A stretch of DNA of 62,000 bases, taken from Cristatella mucedo (lineage: Eukaryota; Bryozoa; Phylactolaemata; Cristatellidae). The number at the start of each line of letters is the position of its first letter. Within the stretch, counting starts at the first letter, position 1. The DNA lies in NCBI GenBank assembly GCA_009760855.2, contig WPIO01000239.1:1-62000 (forward strand), read 5' to 3'. The position numbers were made by a program, and so were the translations under genes. Of the stretch, positions 37,630 through 51,045 are shown in pieces. The notes beneath the pieces are model-generated. The model was not told where the DNA came from. It made no database searches and saw nothing but the letters and a program-made list of their open reading frames with translations.

Positions 37630-38309
37630 ACAAATGTGCAACGCGCTAGTTACCTTTTGTATAGTTAAGGAAAGTACCGTAGTATACATTGGAACAACAG
37701 ACACGGGTAAGCGAAGCCATCACCGGCAGGACTTTAACCCCAAAGGAAGCGATCAAAGAGGGTCAGCTGTGTCGATAAGGCTCGAGTCACGCCCAATGAG
37801 CTCAGAGGTTGCGACTGAGTGACTGCAGTCTATTCCCAAGAATACCCCACCCCACACTACTCGGCGATTTCCCCAAGCGCTTTGGCGGTTTCGGAAGAAA
37901 ATAATTTGCGGCCTATAATAACTATTTTTGTGTGATTATAACTGCTCCAGGCGGCGATGGTAGTAGTTCTTGGATCGGATATCCGGGGGGGGCCGGGCCC
38001 CAACGTGGCGGCAAATCAGATGATATCGCACGATCGGTAATTCTGCTGCTTTCTAGTGATGGGCAAGTGCCGCACAGCAGCGGCAACTAAATAGACAAGC
38101 AACGTCAAAATCAGCTTCCCGTGTAGCACGAGGGAGGGGAGGTGGCCTGCCACCACTTGCAATCGGGCCACCAATTTACAAAGCGAGGGGAAGGGGAATG
38201 TAGGGATAGAGAGGAACTCGGAAAGATAAGGCCGCAGGCCGGCTAGGCGCACGATGATACGCGGCAGGTTTGTGAACTCCAGCTCTCGCATTCGTTTTCG
38301 GGGGGCATG
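37630..38309. other. Non-coding, nothing recognised
   Basis: Contains a G-run (37984-37991) but no repeat or gene signal. If the candidate exon at 37539 is right, this would be the HADHA promoter region; no TATA box is evident. Confidence 0.35.
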
Positions 38310-38852
<543 letters not shown>

Positions 38853-39009
38853 GTGACAGCGAGAGAAAGAGAGACAGCGAAATATCAGTATCAGGCCATC
38901 CACGAGACGCCGACTGCCGACCCAAGCTGCTGTCGGAAAAACTACTCCCTCCGAAGAAACGCCCCCCGAGCGCGAAAGATAGTTTTAACAGTAGGCCACT
39001 CGCATTTCG

Positions 39010-39130
39010 CCAAAGAGAACTTAATCTCTGTCCGGACGCTTTAAAGTCTCTTCAAGAGAAGTAATAGCCACGGGGTAGTGACATGCACGGTATCAAGCAT
39101 GCGAAAGTACACAAGTAACATGCAAACGCC
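39010..39130 (-). mobile_element. LINE 3' tail remnant
   Basis: GAGAACTTAATCTCTG, GGACGCTTTAAAG, GGTAGTGACATGCACGGTAT and CAAGCATGC match the reversed LINE tail and 3' UTR with indels. Confidence 0.6.
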
Positions 39131-39224
39131 AGCAATCAAACATAACGGTACTCATGGGCATCGGCTATTATTATTATTTATCGGCTACTATACTTGCTTC
39201 TCGAATGAGAAGCAAGTCTTGGAA

Positions 39225-39690
39225 GGATACGCAACATAGGTAGAGCTGGGCATCACCGGCGTAGAAATGTAAGCTACGATTTTGTTAATCGATGCCATCG
39301 ATCATAGTGAGAGTATAGGTAGTGATAAGGAGAAGTATAAGGCTGAGCCCTGAGGCATTCCATATTTTAAGGCCTCTCCAGATGACCAAAGACCGTTCAT
39401 ATCTGTACTCTGACATTTATCGCTGAGGGTAGGTCTTAACACAGTTCGGCGCTGTGCCAGTGATAATTCCTTTGGGAGTGGAGAGACGCACCACAAGGAT
39501 CTGGTGGTCATTGTGTCAACTGCTGCTGGTAAATATAGGAGTACCAGTATGGAGGCCCAACACCAATCAGTATTGTTCAAGTCATGGTAAACCCGAAGTA
39601 GAATATTTTCCATGAAAACTTTTAGCTATGAATACCGACTGAAACTTCCTAGAAAGATATGATGAATTGATATAAACACTCAGTTTTTGG
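39225..39690 (-). mobile_element. LINE reverse transcriptase fragment
   Basis: Minus strand reads LLRVYHDLNNTD, LVLLYLPAAVDTMTTRS, YGMPQGSALYFSLSLPILSL, then in another frame HFYAGDAQLYLC. These are the RT core motifs of the same LINE class in the right order. The catalytic box is YAGD instead of YADD and the frame is broken, so the copy is dead. Confidence 0.8.
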
Positions 39691-39699
39691 GCCTCACTC

Positions 39700-41265
39700 G
39701 TTCAAGTATCCTGGATGTGAATTGCGTCAGGGAGACGGCACGAAAGTCACTTGGCCGTCTTTGATCATAGCTCTGGTCCCCTTTTTAGGTTAAGATGATC
39801 TAGTTTTCAGACAGCTTTGAGAGTTAGAGGGATGTCGAAGTGATCCATTTTTAACCCGACGCTGCTTGTGTGCTCATTTGGGTCATAACCTCCAATATAA
39901 TTTGTAACAATCATGGAATCGACCCTTTATTAGGACTAACAAAGACGCTTTCTAAGTGCATATGTCGAACCACAAAACATTTTCGGTACACGGCCAAACT
40001 GCATTGTATTACCCACCAACCTCGGGGCAACAATGAAAACAGAACTGAAGCACTTTCCCGCACAAAGCAAGCATCAACCGCGATGCATTCTTACCATTAG
40101 GGTCAGGCTACAGACTCGGTCATAGTACAGAGGAATAATTGTTTAACATCTACGACCATCTAGCCTAGTAACTGGGACTGCGCACGGCCGCGAAATTAAG
40201 GCAGAAAATGATCACAGCCACGACGACCCTCAGGTTAGGACTAGGATCCTTGCTTGTCCATGCCTTAGCTAGCCATTCTATGTAAAGTAGTCATTTACAA
40301 GTTAAGGTGGTTCTATTGTGGACTACTGACCTGCAACTATTATTTTTATAGTATTAGTAGTACGATACTTATTCAATCAAGGATTCGTAGTGGTATTATT
40401 AGAATTGTATAGAATAGAAACTACAGCAACCGGTCCCTACATCCGCGTGCAGGCTTCTATTGCCGAAGCCAAGGCCTAGCGGATAGAGATTAAGATCGCG
40501 CACATTTCGAGCGAAGCTTCCTCTGCCATTATGGGCAAGACACAAGGAAGATGGCCATACAAAACCAGCGACATTAGCGAGCCGCCGCTCCATCGCCAGT
40601 ATTTCCTGATAGTGTTCCAATGAATTCCAATCCATTTGGACTAGGAACCATTTTTACTTTATAAAAATTAACGTTACAGTGTTAAATTTTAACCAAATTA
40701 GGTGCAATTAGAGTTCGGCACAAGAATTCCCTAGCAAACCGATTGGGATCATGTTACGTCTTGGTTGGTCGGCTCGATCTTTGGTCTAATCTAGTTTTTG
40801 GTCATTCAAGTGTCACTTTGTGTAATGCATATTGCCGTTTATTAAAAACGGAAGAAATATGATGAAATCCCACGCACCACGATACAAGATCAGTTGCTAT
40901 TCGCCAATAATCACAGCAGGATGTCCGAAGGCTACATACACTAAGCCAAGCATGGATGAGCGAGCCACCGATGTTCCACTTCCTTGCACTGCGGCTTAGC
41001 AGCACAGCACCTGATCATTCTGCTTCCAATGAGTGTCCACGCCAAGCCCACTGTTACGGAACAGGGCAGCACATGGTTTGTTTGCATTCCAGGAAATTCC
41101 TTTGGGAGGAGTATGACAGTGACATCGGAGCGAGCCGGCTCCGGCGTTCGGTACCGATCAATGCAACATGCACTCGCCAATGCAGTTTCTCATTATGAGT
41201 GCTGAGCTCAACGGCCAAGTTACTTTTGTACGAGCACATTTTTAACTAAGCTCATGACCAAGAGG
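39700..41265. other. Non-coding, nothing recognised
   Basis: Mixed, slightly AT-rich sequence. Overlapping open frames at 40941-41239 lie on both strands and show no family signals. Confidence 0.4.
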
Positions 41266-41267
41266 GA

Positions 41268-41432
41268 TAAAATAGATATAACTCATTTGTATAGCGTCCT
41301 AAGAGAACTTATTCTCTATTCAGGCGCTTCACATACGCACTGGGGCTCGAGCCCACGACCTCGGTCATCGAATATATTCACCTTGACTTTGGTTAGAGGC
41401 GAGCGCCTTAACCAATGGGTGAAACCAAGCCT
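41268..41432 (-). mobile_element. SINE-B, near-complete
   Basis: In reverse: CCATTGGTTAAGGCGCTCGC (A-box region), CAAAGTCAAGGTGAATATAT linker, GAGGTCGTGGGCTCGAGCCC (B box), GTGAAGCGCCTGAATAGAGA, TTCTCTTAGGACGCTATACA, AATGAGTTATA. Good reference copy for the family. Confidence 0.88.
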
Positions 41433-42514
41433 GCGGTAAAATATTGTATTGTCAAGCTGTATATTTGGACGCTAAACCACAGCCTATACATTAAGCTAGG
41501 TTTCGTTTCCTATGAATGATACCGATTTTCTTTCCCACCAATCACTTGAATGAGGCCCTCTAACATTCAGACTCAACTGACATTCACGCCGTTTACTCTA
41601 AAGTTAGATCATAAGTCGTGTCTCGATACGACTAATGGAATTTGATGTTCTGTCGTAGGAGCCGGGAAGGTGGACACCGTCATTTTGCTAGGCATATTTT
41701 TGCCAAACAGAAAGATCTGTACAGCATTTGTAGCTGCTGAACTTCTCCACGCGCCTGGCCTCTGCCGGACAATATTACTAGACTACACACATTTATCGCT
41801 ATCATTATTATTACAATAATTATTGTGCCTTGACTTCAATCAGTATTGTTTTTCTGGCTGCCAGAATTACAGAAAACATCTCCTAGGCCCATAACATAAT
41901 AAATATATAATATATAATGGTGATAATTAATTTAATGAGCGTTGCTACGAATAATGTAAACAGATTTGCACTCTTCCTTCTTTAGGGAGTTAAAACCTCC
42001 AAAACGTCTTGGATCGGCTGCAGCCTTTATGGTTGGCTTTCCCGCCTGCTCGGATTTGAGGGGTCGGCGGCAGGTCGTGCGGGTGGTCATGGCTTCCAAG
42101 CTGACGACCTCGTTACCCCAAGCTCCAAGCCATTGACTCGCTGGATGAATACGGATAAATCGATCAGAACTCATCACCTTTATATTACCTACAGAGAGGA
42201 TATATTTTAATCCGTGACCTGAAACTAAGACTGCTAGCTTCATTTTCTCATTTTCGGTGGCTACTAGTTTACTGTTATATTAGTTTACTAATACACTTTT
42301 TTAACCATGCTTAAAAATTCGTAGTGTCGCACGCACTTACTTTCTAGTGTTCATGTACATGTACTGCCGCAGTTTACTTTCTTATAATAGGCGATACGTG
42401 TCAAATATTTGAAAGCGTCCGCAAGTCCCATTGGATGGGTCTCTAACCATTCAATCCGATGACTTTAAAAATACATAACCCTTATTTTTTATTGAATTCA
42501 GACTGAATTACAAT
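41433..42514. other. AT-rich non-coding, nothing recognised
   Basis: Includes short ATT and AAT runs (41806-41825, 41897-41920). No gene signal. Confidence 0.4.
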
Positions 42515-43062
42515 AAAACATACAACAAATTTACTAGTTATGGGAAAATTAAGTGTGACTCGGAGGTTGGAAAACATAACGCCCAAAATCGGCTCTGCCA
42601 GCATATCTCGTGCATCATCTGCACAAAATCCAGGTGTCCTTTTCCTAAGTGACCTTTCACTAGATAACCAAAGCAGCTCCACAGCCGAGTCTGCCTACTT
42701 TTAGCTACATAACATTCCTACAATCCGGGCCGTTTAGACACGGAGTCTACATTCAAATTGGTCCATGCATTCGTGACATCCCGTCTCGACTTCTGTAACT
42801 CACTGCTTGCTGGTCTACCTGCCTGTGCAATCAGGCGCTTACACTTGTTGCAAAACTCTGCAGCTAGAGCCGTGCATCGCGAGCGTCACAGTTGCCACAT
42901 CACGCTGCTTATCACCGACCTGCACTGGCACTCAATCAAACAGCGAATCGACTTCAAGGTTCTGTAACTGTCTGCTTTCACGTTCCTTCGTTCTCTCGCT
43001 CCCGACAGACTCCCGACTGACGTCACGACATCCCCGGACTTGACATTTAAAAAGAGACATTC
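42515..43062 (+). mobile_element. Diverged LINE C-terminal fragment
   Basis: Aligns with the copy at 5190-5900: [62 protein letters not shown], then frameshifts and stops and a deletion after IDFKVL. It ends near a CATTTAAAAAGAGAC segment. Confidence 0.85.
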
Positions 43063-44060
43063 TTCTGCCGCTCTACAAATGAAGATGCTAAATCAGCTTT
43101 AGATATGCGATAAATCTAGGAAAAGCACAATGGTGATACCGTCACTCATGTGATAAGCAGTGGACTCGGCGAGGCAGACCCTAGATCAATGCAGATGACC
43201 TGCACACGCCTTTGATCTGGAGCTGCACTTTACGTGCAAGCCTTTATTTGTGTTAAACTACTGCACAGGGTTGGTTCATATATGTGAATTATTGCCTGCA
43301 TGTCACCATGCATTTGCTGCTGCTAGCTATCCTTGTAGATGCGGTTAGCGCTAGTATGTGTCATCTGGCAGCGAGTCCTCAAGTTTACTTGTGGACATGA
43401 AACTTCTTAGCTTGCGTCCCTACAGCCGCTTGCAGCACGTTGGACAGCGCTACAGCGCGGCAGATAATGAACGAGCGAACGCCGCAGGCAGAAGCGAGCA
43501 GCTGCGAGCAAGCAGCTGCGGCGGCGCTGACTTGGCCGCTCCTGTGAATCGCTCGGCTCGCCAAGGTGAATCGCAGAACTACCATACGTTAGCCTCTCAA
43601 CTGAGTCAAGACACGCGAAGGCAGCAGACGAGGCCTTCTCTTCTCTAAGCGAAATTGAGCAGAGATTTTCGATAAGTAGCAAACATGTCAGCTACTTTTT
43701 TTTGGCGCCGGGTAGAAAATGCTGTCAGATCTCGCCGTCCACTCGCCATAAGCCAAAAAGCTCTTTTGTGCTAAGCGGGCTGGTTTCTAAGTACTTTGCC
43801 TCAACAGTGCTTTCACAATGTACCACGAGGCCTAGCCAGGCCCACTCTTTAGATGGCATATGAGTGTGTTCGTCCTTCAATCGAAGGAATGTAACCACAC
43901 ATCAGTTACATTTAATTAAGTGCCGAAAAAAGACAATTTGTATCTTGCGAAACTGCACCAGTTTATCTTTATTAAAAAGGATTGTTATAGTAACCATTTG
44001 AAATTTGTGGGGAAAAGGCTTACGGTAGTGCTAAGTAATCACTCGTAGGCTAGCCCTAGA
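43063..44060. other. Non-coding, possible SINE-A end at its start
   Basis: CTTCTGCCGCTCTACAAATG and TGCTAAATCAGCTTTAG (43068-43105) resemble a SINE-A 3' end. The rest carries no recognised feature. ACCCGGCGCC-type words here (about 43710, minus) and near 35898 are shared but too short to name. Confidence 0.4.
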
Positions 44061-44062
44061 GC

Positions 44063-44155
44063 TTGCAGCAAATGTAAAGCGCTTAGATGGATATTGAGAT
44101 CTCTGAGGGCGCTGTATCAAGTGTATTCCTATTACTGTTACTATTAACCTTTATT
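44063..44155 (+). mobile_element. LINE 3' tail fragment
   Basis: TTGCAGCAAATGTAAAGCGC, ATCTCTGAGGGCGCTGTATC and a degenerate ATT tail. Confidence 0.8.
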
Positions 44156-44274
44156 CTGTTTACTGTCTTCTTTGGGTGCGGTTGTTAACATAAAATCTGG
44201 GCCAAGATCACTTTCCTGTCGCTTTGCTTCAGTGCAGCTAGGTAACCAGGACAACGTAGCAGCGACTCTGCGAC

Positions 44275-44515
44275 TTATAATAATAATAATAATAGTGCAC
44301 TTGATAAAGCGCCCTCAGAGAACTTAATCTCTTTCTAGGCGCTTTACATTTGCTTCAAAGGGAAATGCAATTGAATGGTAAGTAAATTTATGCTTGAAAA
44401 ACAAACAAAATGAATAACATGGTTAGGGGTGACATGCACACGGTCAGCATGCAAATGTGGTTAGTGGCAGCATGCACAGTGTCAGCACGCATAAGCACAT
44501 CAAGGACCCACTAAA
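44275..44515 (-). mobile_element. LINE 3' end
   Basis: Reversed family tail: (AAT)n, GCACTTGATAAAGCGCCCTC, AGAACTTAATCTCTTTCTAG, CGCTTTACATTTGCTTCAAA, and the UTR through AGGACCCACTAAATG. Confidence 0.9.
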
Positions 44516-46105
44516 TGACTTGATAGCTCGTAGCCAGTTACAGACGCACGCTGCTCCGACTTGACTTATATTGAGCTCCATTACCTGAACCGGACATTGG
44601 ACAGCACAGGGATGTTGTTAGAGTCCGCAATTAATCATTGAAAGCAGTTCATTTAAGCATTTCATTCAAGTTCATCCAGGTATTGAATCAAACGAATCAA
44701 TTTTGTCTTGTTTATCTAGAGTATTCCTAGCGTTTGACCCATCTACAGACAGCTAAAAATATGCTGCGAATACAGCGAATAGGCTGCTGCTGACTCTCTC
44801 GGCTGGTACTCGCCAATTATCATGGAGAGCACTTGCGGTTTATTTTTTTCAAGGATCTCAAAGCACCCGCCAACGGAAATCACCCCGGGAGGAGATCTTT
44901 GCTTATCTACCCTGCCTGCGTCACACAATTCGTCTCTTGAGACCATGTAGGAGCTCTTACCGAAACTCGCCAGCTGCGAACAACAGTGTCTGCAGCAAAT
45001 GTTATTCCGTGCACGTGCAAGCGAATATATAACAGGGACACAGATTGGAGCCAAGCGCGAGCACTCACACAAACGCTCACAAATAAGGTGTGATTTTCCA
45101 GCTATTAACGTAGCCAATGGATTCGCCGGTGGATATTGCTCAAATTTTCTACGTCATTAAATACATTACGATATTCAATCTCAAAGCTCGTTTACGTCAG
45201 CTTTCAAGACAGCTCACTTACCGACTGTTACAGAAAATGGTTGTTTGTACGAAAGAATTAGAAAAACTCTTATTTGTTTAAATTCTATTGGAAGCAACAG
45301 CAGCCTACTTATTCAACCTGAGTACTTCAAGTATAGTGCAGATATTTTCAATTTAATTAATAATGTATATTTTTAATGTAGTTATAATTAAAAATTTTGA
45401 GTTGGCATATATTTTTTCGGATTCAAGGTATTTAAGATAACGGAACGTTTTTTTGCAGGGGCAAGTGACGGCTGCACAAATTCTCCGGGCTATTCTTACC
45501 ATCCATCCCCATGACTACCAAATGAGCGCCGAAAAAAAAAGTTTACATGCTTATACGAATATGACCATATTCCTTTTATGCGATCGCATTGACACTTAAT
45601 GCTTCGCAAACGTTTTCCAAATAGAAGACTGCTTAACATACGCCCTTTGCTTTTCAGCATTCTGATTTTCTCCATTTTCTCTTACTTTCGGGTAATTTCC
45701 TGGCAGCTGGCCAGAAATTATCAGACCTTAGCTTAGGAAGGAAAAAATTAGCTTGGCTAGAAATTTTCTGAACTTTGCACTCGTCTTTCATTGTCTTCTG
45801 AGAGAGGCTGGCACAAGCTGAGACGAAATTGTCGAGTCACTCGAGTCAGAGAGGCTGGTTCACTCTGTTGGAGGCAGAACCTGGCGGATTGCGAAAGCCA
45901 AGCTGCTCATTATAATGGCAGCAGCATGAAGGGCAAATGGTCCAGTATTCAAGCACGACTTCTACGGATGAAACCCGCGAGCATTTGATTTGCCTTCAAC
46001 TACCTAGCACAGTCTCGAGCTTGCTGTCTGCGATGTCTCATCAGAAACGGTCGAATCTTTCTGTGGTTACTTACAGTGAGTGCAGTCATTTTTTCAGCAT
46101 CAACT
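44516..46105. other. AT-rich non-coding, nothing recognised
   Basis: A 124-codon minus-strand frame (45117-44743) is open here, but its product matches nothing I recognise, and no splice or promoter context supports it. 45130-45430 is very AT-rich. Confidence 0.4.
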
Positions 46106-46109
46106 TCTA

Positions 46110-46200
46110 GTAATAATGCATTTGATATAGCGCCTTCAGATAACTCGATCTCTTTCTAGGCACTTTACATCTGCTGCAAAGGAAGCACGGTCGATTCTAG
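46110..46200 (-). mobile_element. LINE 3' tail fragment
   Basis: AATAATGCATTTGATATAGC, TCGATCTCTTTCTAGGCACT, ACATCTGCTGCAAAGGAAGC: the reversed tail, worn. Confidence 0.75.
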
Positions 46201-47924
46201 ACTGGGCGCTTTGTCATTTGTTTAGCATCAACTTCTAGACTGGACGCTTTGAAAGAGTTCTGCTCCATAACTGCGAAGTATTCATCAGCTACTCGCTAGA
46301 ATAGCAAAATATAAATGCTCTCTTCAAATTCAATTTTAGGACATCCACGCAGCACTAGTAAGCATTTGCAATGCTTCCAAAGGTAAAGGTTCCAAATCAT
46401 ACGCTGAGCTGAATGCATTAGCAGAAGAAGTGGTCTCTTTAGGCTGCTTTTTATGATTGATGATATGGCTCGGTCTGAAAGTTGATATAGATAGGTTTAC
46501 CATAGTACTCCTGGAAGAAAACATGCAATCTGTCGTTGCCCACTAGATTAGAGCCATGAAGCGCTGCAGCTTGCTCCACAGCTATCGCAAATGCAGCGCT
46601 TCATTTTCATCCGAAGTCGACGCGGCCGCGGCCACTTATAGGAGCAAATAGATGCACCAGCCGAGATGCATTCTGAATGGCGCCGAGTGCCGAGCCACGC
46701 CGATTTGGAAATGTAGATGGCTGCTAGAGAGAGCTGCTGCCGCTTCTACATTTACTGAGGCATGCAGTGAGAGTCCGGACTGCGGGAACATTTTAGCCCA
46801 GATGAGGGCGAGCGAAGACGTCGGAGCTGATACGATAATAAAGTGTAACTTCTGCGGTTGGAGCTAATAGAATTATGAGCGGATTCCCAATACGCCAACG
46901 ACGACGACACTGTGCTCAATATTCTGCACGCAGTGCTAAAAAATACCGTATTAGCAAAACACAGCCCATGGCCTGTGTCTAGCGGCTGCTACGACAGGTG
47001 ACTTCCAACGGGCTCATTTACAGGCTTACAGTAGCCCACGCTCAGCCGTTCACACGTTATCATAAATCGCGCTGCTCCCAAGCCTTGGTTTATCGCCGCT
47101 ATTTCACTGGCGCCTCTATTCTACTTCATCGGCCAAACTCGCAGTTTGTAATCAAGGTTCAGTTGTCAAGCTCGTCGTCGTTAATCGCGGGGAATTGCAA
47201 CGACTGTCATTCGAATATTGGCTAGTCTGCACGTACCGAGAACAAGCTAACAAGCGGGGCGAACAAGCTCGGACCTGTCTGTCTGTGCCAGAATGAACTG
47301 ACGGCGCGTAACCTGGGGCGGCCTTGGCCTCGGTCGGAGCTTTATAACACTTCCTGAAAGGACAACCAGAAACGGCGAGCCGTCGCTAGACCGCTTCCTC
47401 AGCTAAGCACAGCCTCCCTACCCCCATAAAGACCGGTGGCGCCTTCCGCTGGCTGCCTGGCAGACTGCTGTGTAAGGGCCACCGTCAGACTTAGAGAGCC
47501 GCAGCGCTGGGTACCTGTCGAATGACGCCTCCTCTTCGGCGCGTACTTCGAGTTGTCTCTCAAGATGTAACGGGCTCGATATTTCACGCAGACTTGCATC
47601 TAAGACGTGGCTATAGCCTCGAGCGGCGCGCCTTCGACGTTAGTTGCTGGTTTCCAGAGAGTGGCTATTGTCTTTTTAATGAAGGCGGTCATATTAAACG
47701 AGGGGACGATGGTATTCTTACATTTGCTAAGGCGGTAATTCTCGTAAGATTTACCTCATAAGAGGAGCCTCGGGTTCGCAGCTACCAGCTCTCTACGGGA
47801 GTGCGGTACAAATTCTGCTGAAGTGAGTGGGTACTGCAGCTGATCCGGCGTCGTTTATGCATAGAGCCAGGTCTATTTCTGCCATCGGCATTGTGCCCGT
47901 GGCATACTGTTCAACATGATGATA
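46201..47924. other. Non-coding, nothing recognised
   Basis: Short unrelated open frames only. A CTTCTAGACTGG word recurs at 46192 and 46230 as a short direct repeat. Confidence 0.35.
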
Positions 47925-48297
47925 ATAATAATAATCATCATAATAATAATAATGCACTTGATAAAGTGCCATCAGAGAACTTAATCTCTCTCTAGGCGCT
48001 TTACATTTGCTGAAAGGGAAATGCAATTGAATGGTGAGTAATATCATGCTTGATAAACAAACAACATGAATAACATGGTTAGGGGTGACATGCACAGGGT
48101 CAGCATGCAAATGTGGTTAGTGGCAGCATGCACAGTGTCAGCACGCATAATCAGATCAAGGACGAATCACAGGGACCCACTAAATGCTGTCCTGAATAGG
48201 TGTGTTTTTAAGTTCTTTTTAAATGTGGTCAGGTCAGGGGATGTTCTGACGCAAGTCGGGAGGGAGCTCCAGGTTTTGGGAGCATACGAACTAAATG
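47925..48297 (-). mobile_element. LINE 3' end including the last coding part
   Basis: Reversed tail and UTR as at 26145, continuing into coding sequence. On the minus strand 48180-48297 reads the end of the second ORF (WxSLP-type, then TFKKNLKTHLF-type). Confidence 0.9.
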
Positions 48298-49045
48298 ATA
48301 GCCCTTTGTTTTATATGCTAAATAATGCTAAATGCTAAATAATGCTAATTGCAATATTGCTAATTTGCATAAATGCATGCTAAATAAAAACGTTTTGAAT
48401 TATCTTTTCTGTTTAGAGGTGAGAGAGAGTTTCCAGATACATTTAAAAGAAAAGACATTGACGTTGTTTTAATTCTCAGTTACTTTTTTATTCGTTGTCT
48501 TTTGAACGTATGCCGGTTTGTGTATGCTCCGCTAAGATATCTACTGCATGTTGCCCATAATATCACAGAGACTGCGTAGCTGAATGCAAAGTCGAAAAGA
48601 CTGCATTGGCTAGGATGTTTACTATGAATGAGCATGATAAGTTATGGTTGCAGTCGATTGTGCAACTCGGTGGTTAGGTTTGCTCTTCTTTTTGTGGTGT
48701 GACCTAATCAAGTTTTATTTTTGAGATTTATTATCTATCCACTTGTACAGGGTTGTAGCTTCAGGTGATCGTTTTTATTCAACCTATGGAATGGCTGGTT
48801 ACACCGGGACGTCAGATAATTAAGGGTTCGGAAGATTCAGTGAGGGGAGGATCCCGTGAAACTTCGGTAAGAGCTAAGTAAGAGCTCTGACACAGAGCAT
48901 GGTATATCACTAATCATGTCGACCTGCTTCTTTTTACTCAATATTTTTGAAACAAATGACATCTAGTTCTTCGACGGCGCCAATGCATATTTACATTATC
49001 TATATTATTTGTAATAACTTATGAGTGATAATTGACATTTTGCCT
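48298..49045. other. AT-rich non-coding with a degenerate ATGCTAA repeat
   Basis: 48305-48390 contains many copies of ATGCTAAAT/ATTGCTAAT-like words next to the LINE end. The remainder is unremarkable. Confidence 0.45.
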
Positions 49046-49047
49046 CG

Positions 49048-49197
49048 CACAGGCCTGTGTGCTCACCTGCCCTTGCTACCTGTTCGCGGCTCTCTTATTC
49101 CCTTGCTCGGAGCTGCATGCTCAGCCGCCTTGGGCACAGCTTTCTTGTAGCCTCGGGCACAGGCCTGTATACTCACCTGTCCTCGCTACCTGTGCGC

Positions 49198-49208
<11 letters not shown>
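49048..49208 (+). repeat. Two about 50-bp direct repeats, 111 bp apart
   Basis: GCACAGGCCTGTGTGCTCAC.. at 49048 and GCACAGGCCTGTATACTCAC.. at 49159 match over about 50 bp, through the segment GCTACCTG and GGCTCTCT/CAGCTCTCT, where the second copy runs into (CT)n. Confidence 0.85.

Positions 49209-49262
<54 letters not shown>
49199..49262 (+). repeat. (CT)n microsatellite
   Basis: Perfect CT repeat of about 62 bp. Confidence 0.97.
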
Positions 49263-49265
<3 letters not shown>

Positions 49266-50418
49266 GCCTAGACACGTTGCTGCTTGCTCACCTGCTCACA
49301 CGACAGATTGACGAGACGTCGAAGCTCGTTCAATAGCAGCAGGTGGCTAATCAGTCGCTGCTCGTCTGCCCGGTGCTGGGACGCTCGGTCGATTGCTGGA
49401 GGAGGAGGAGGAGGAGGAGGAGGAGGCCTATTGCATTTAATTCCCGCCTAGTCTATGCTATCGATTTGATTGCGTTTCGTGGAGTGAAAAGCTTCGGCCC
49501 GCCAAAGCACGTCGGATTGCTCGAAAATAACCTCGCGCGGGCAAATGTATCGTAGCCTAGCTGCGAGCTTTCGACTAGCGAAAGGCAACTAATAATAATA
49601 ATACGTTTGTATAGCGCCATCATGGAACTAATCTCTTTCTAGGCAGTGTACATACGTTGCAGAGGAAGCACGATCGAATGGTCAATAGTAGCACGCTCAA
49701 CGACAATGCATATAATCTAGTCCCGAGTACCGAATTGATGACTGGCTCCTTTAATGGCTGACCTGATGCAGCTCCTAAGGTCGACGAGGTACATCCTTCC
49801 TTTGCCGAAGGAAAGTTCCGCGGAAATCGTGAGCCAGCGCTGCCCAAATCGGACAGTTGGCCCAGGCTTTTTTACAATTTACAATTTTTTGAAGTCGAAA
49901 TTGACTGCTATCAGCTGCAGAATGATAGCGCTACGTGAGCAATCATCAGCATTTGCTGGCCATGAGCGCAGCCGAATTTTGGAGGCTTGCAGAATTTATA
50001 TGGGAAATATCTTGCAAGGTTCTGACCACTAATTTGCTAGAGAAATATACTTGCAGCTGGCGACTAAAGGGGTTAATTATCTAGAGCCTTGACACTCGAT
50101 CTGTCGGCAGCAGCAGTTTGCATCCAGTCGCTGAATGCTGGGTGTGATTTAGTATTCGACCTCTGACCGACGCGTTGCCTTAGGATTGCAACTTCGGTGC
50201 CACAAGGAGCCAACCATTTATAGATCTATAACGACCACCATGCGATCAGATTATGTACCTGAGACCAAACCAGGTCAATTACATGTAGCACCCGCGAGAT
50301 TCCTACCTTTTTCAATGCCGCCGAGCTGTATGAACTCATCTGAGCTGTGCTTTGGAAGCAGTCTGCTATAAGCTGTCTGTCACGGCTGTTAAGAGATGTA
50401 GCAGCATCATTGATCGAG
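49263..50418. other. Non-coding with (GGA)n and a LINE tail
   Basis: A (GGA)n run lies at 49400-49426 and a LINE tail at 49588-49700. No gene recognised elsewhere. Confidence 0.4.
49588..49700 (-). mobile_element. LINE 3' tail fragment
   Basis: AATAATAATAATACGTTTGT, GCGCCATCATGGAACTAATC, TCTTTCTAGGCAGTGTACAT and GTTGCAGAGGAAGCACGATC: reversed, diverged tail. Confidence 0.75.
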
Positions 50419-50470
50419 TAGTTCTCGAGCGACGAGCTTCTGGAGTGCGAGACCAAACCGGACAGCGCTG
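50419..50470. repeat. About 50-bp repeat shared with 55012-55060
   Basis: TAGTTCTCGAGCGACGAGCT and GGAGTGCGAGACCAAACCGG recur with few changes at 55012. Minus-strand translation gives LSGLV-HS-S-SLENYS here and LSGLL-HSGSFSLENCS there. Confidence 0.7.
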
Positions 50471-50916
50471 AGGGCAGCATTCTGTCATTGCTCTTACGTT
50501 ATTTGGGTGCTTTCTCTCCGATTATCGCAGTTTCTGGAGCTAGCACTAGATGGTGCTCAAAATTAAGCGCGGGTAAGGACCGCACCCTCTCATCATGTCC
50601 ATACAGGATATTGAAGCTTAGGCTTTAGGTTTCACGGGTCTGACCAAAATTTGCATCACTATTCATTTCATAGATTACAATATTCTTAGAAATGATGAGA
50701 CATTATTAGTTGATAAATCCGTGGCTATTGTTCCATTGTTTTCCATGTAGATGAAAAGCCGCCATGATCCTTTTACATACAAGTCCGCATCCTTGTGATT
50801 TATTTGTCTTTTGTGTGCTTCAAATGTATGCTCATAATGTGCATGTTACCACTAACCATATTATAAATATTGAATCGGCGTGTGTTAACACTAGCCATAC
50901 GGTAACAAATATATGA
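50471..50916. other. Non-coding with a LINE UTR scrap
   Basis: ATGTGCATGTTACCACTAAC at about 50840 recalls the LINE 3' UTR. Otherwise nothing recognised. Confidence 0.4.
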
Positions 50917-51045
50917 TATTTGTATAACGCCCTAAGAGAACTTAATCTGTCTATTCAAGCACTTCACGTATGCCACGGGGCTCGAGCCCGCGACCTAGGT
51001 CATCAAATACATTCACCTTGACTTTGGTCGATGCGAGCACCTTCC
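50917..51045 (-). mobile_element. SINE-B, truncated head
   Basis: Reversed SINE-B from TTTGTATAACGCCCTAAGAG through GGGCTCGAGCCCGCGACCTA (B box) to TTGACTTTGGTCGATGCGAG, where it is cut off by a plus-strand LINE tail. Confidence 0.82.

Noticed and set aside
44743-45117. 124-codon minus-strand ORF
   Set aside because: In AT-rich DNA this length is somewhat notable, but nothing in the product is recognisable and no promoter or splice context is seen.
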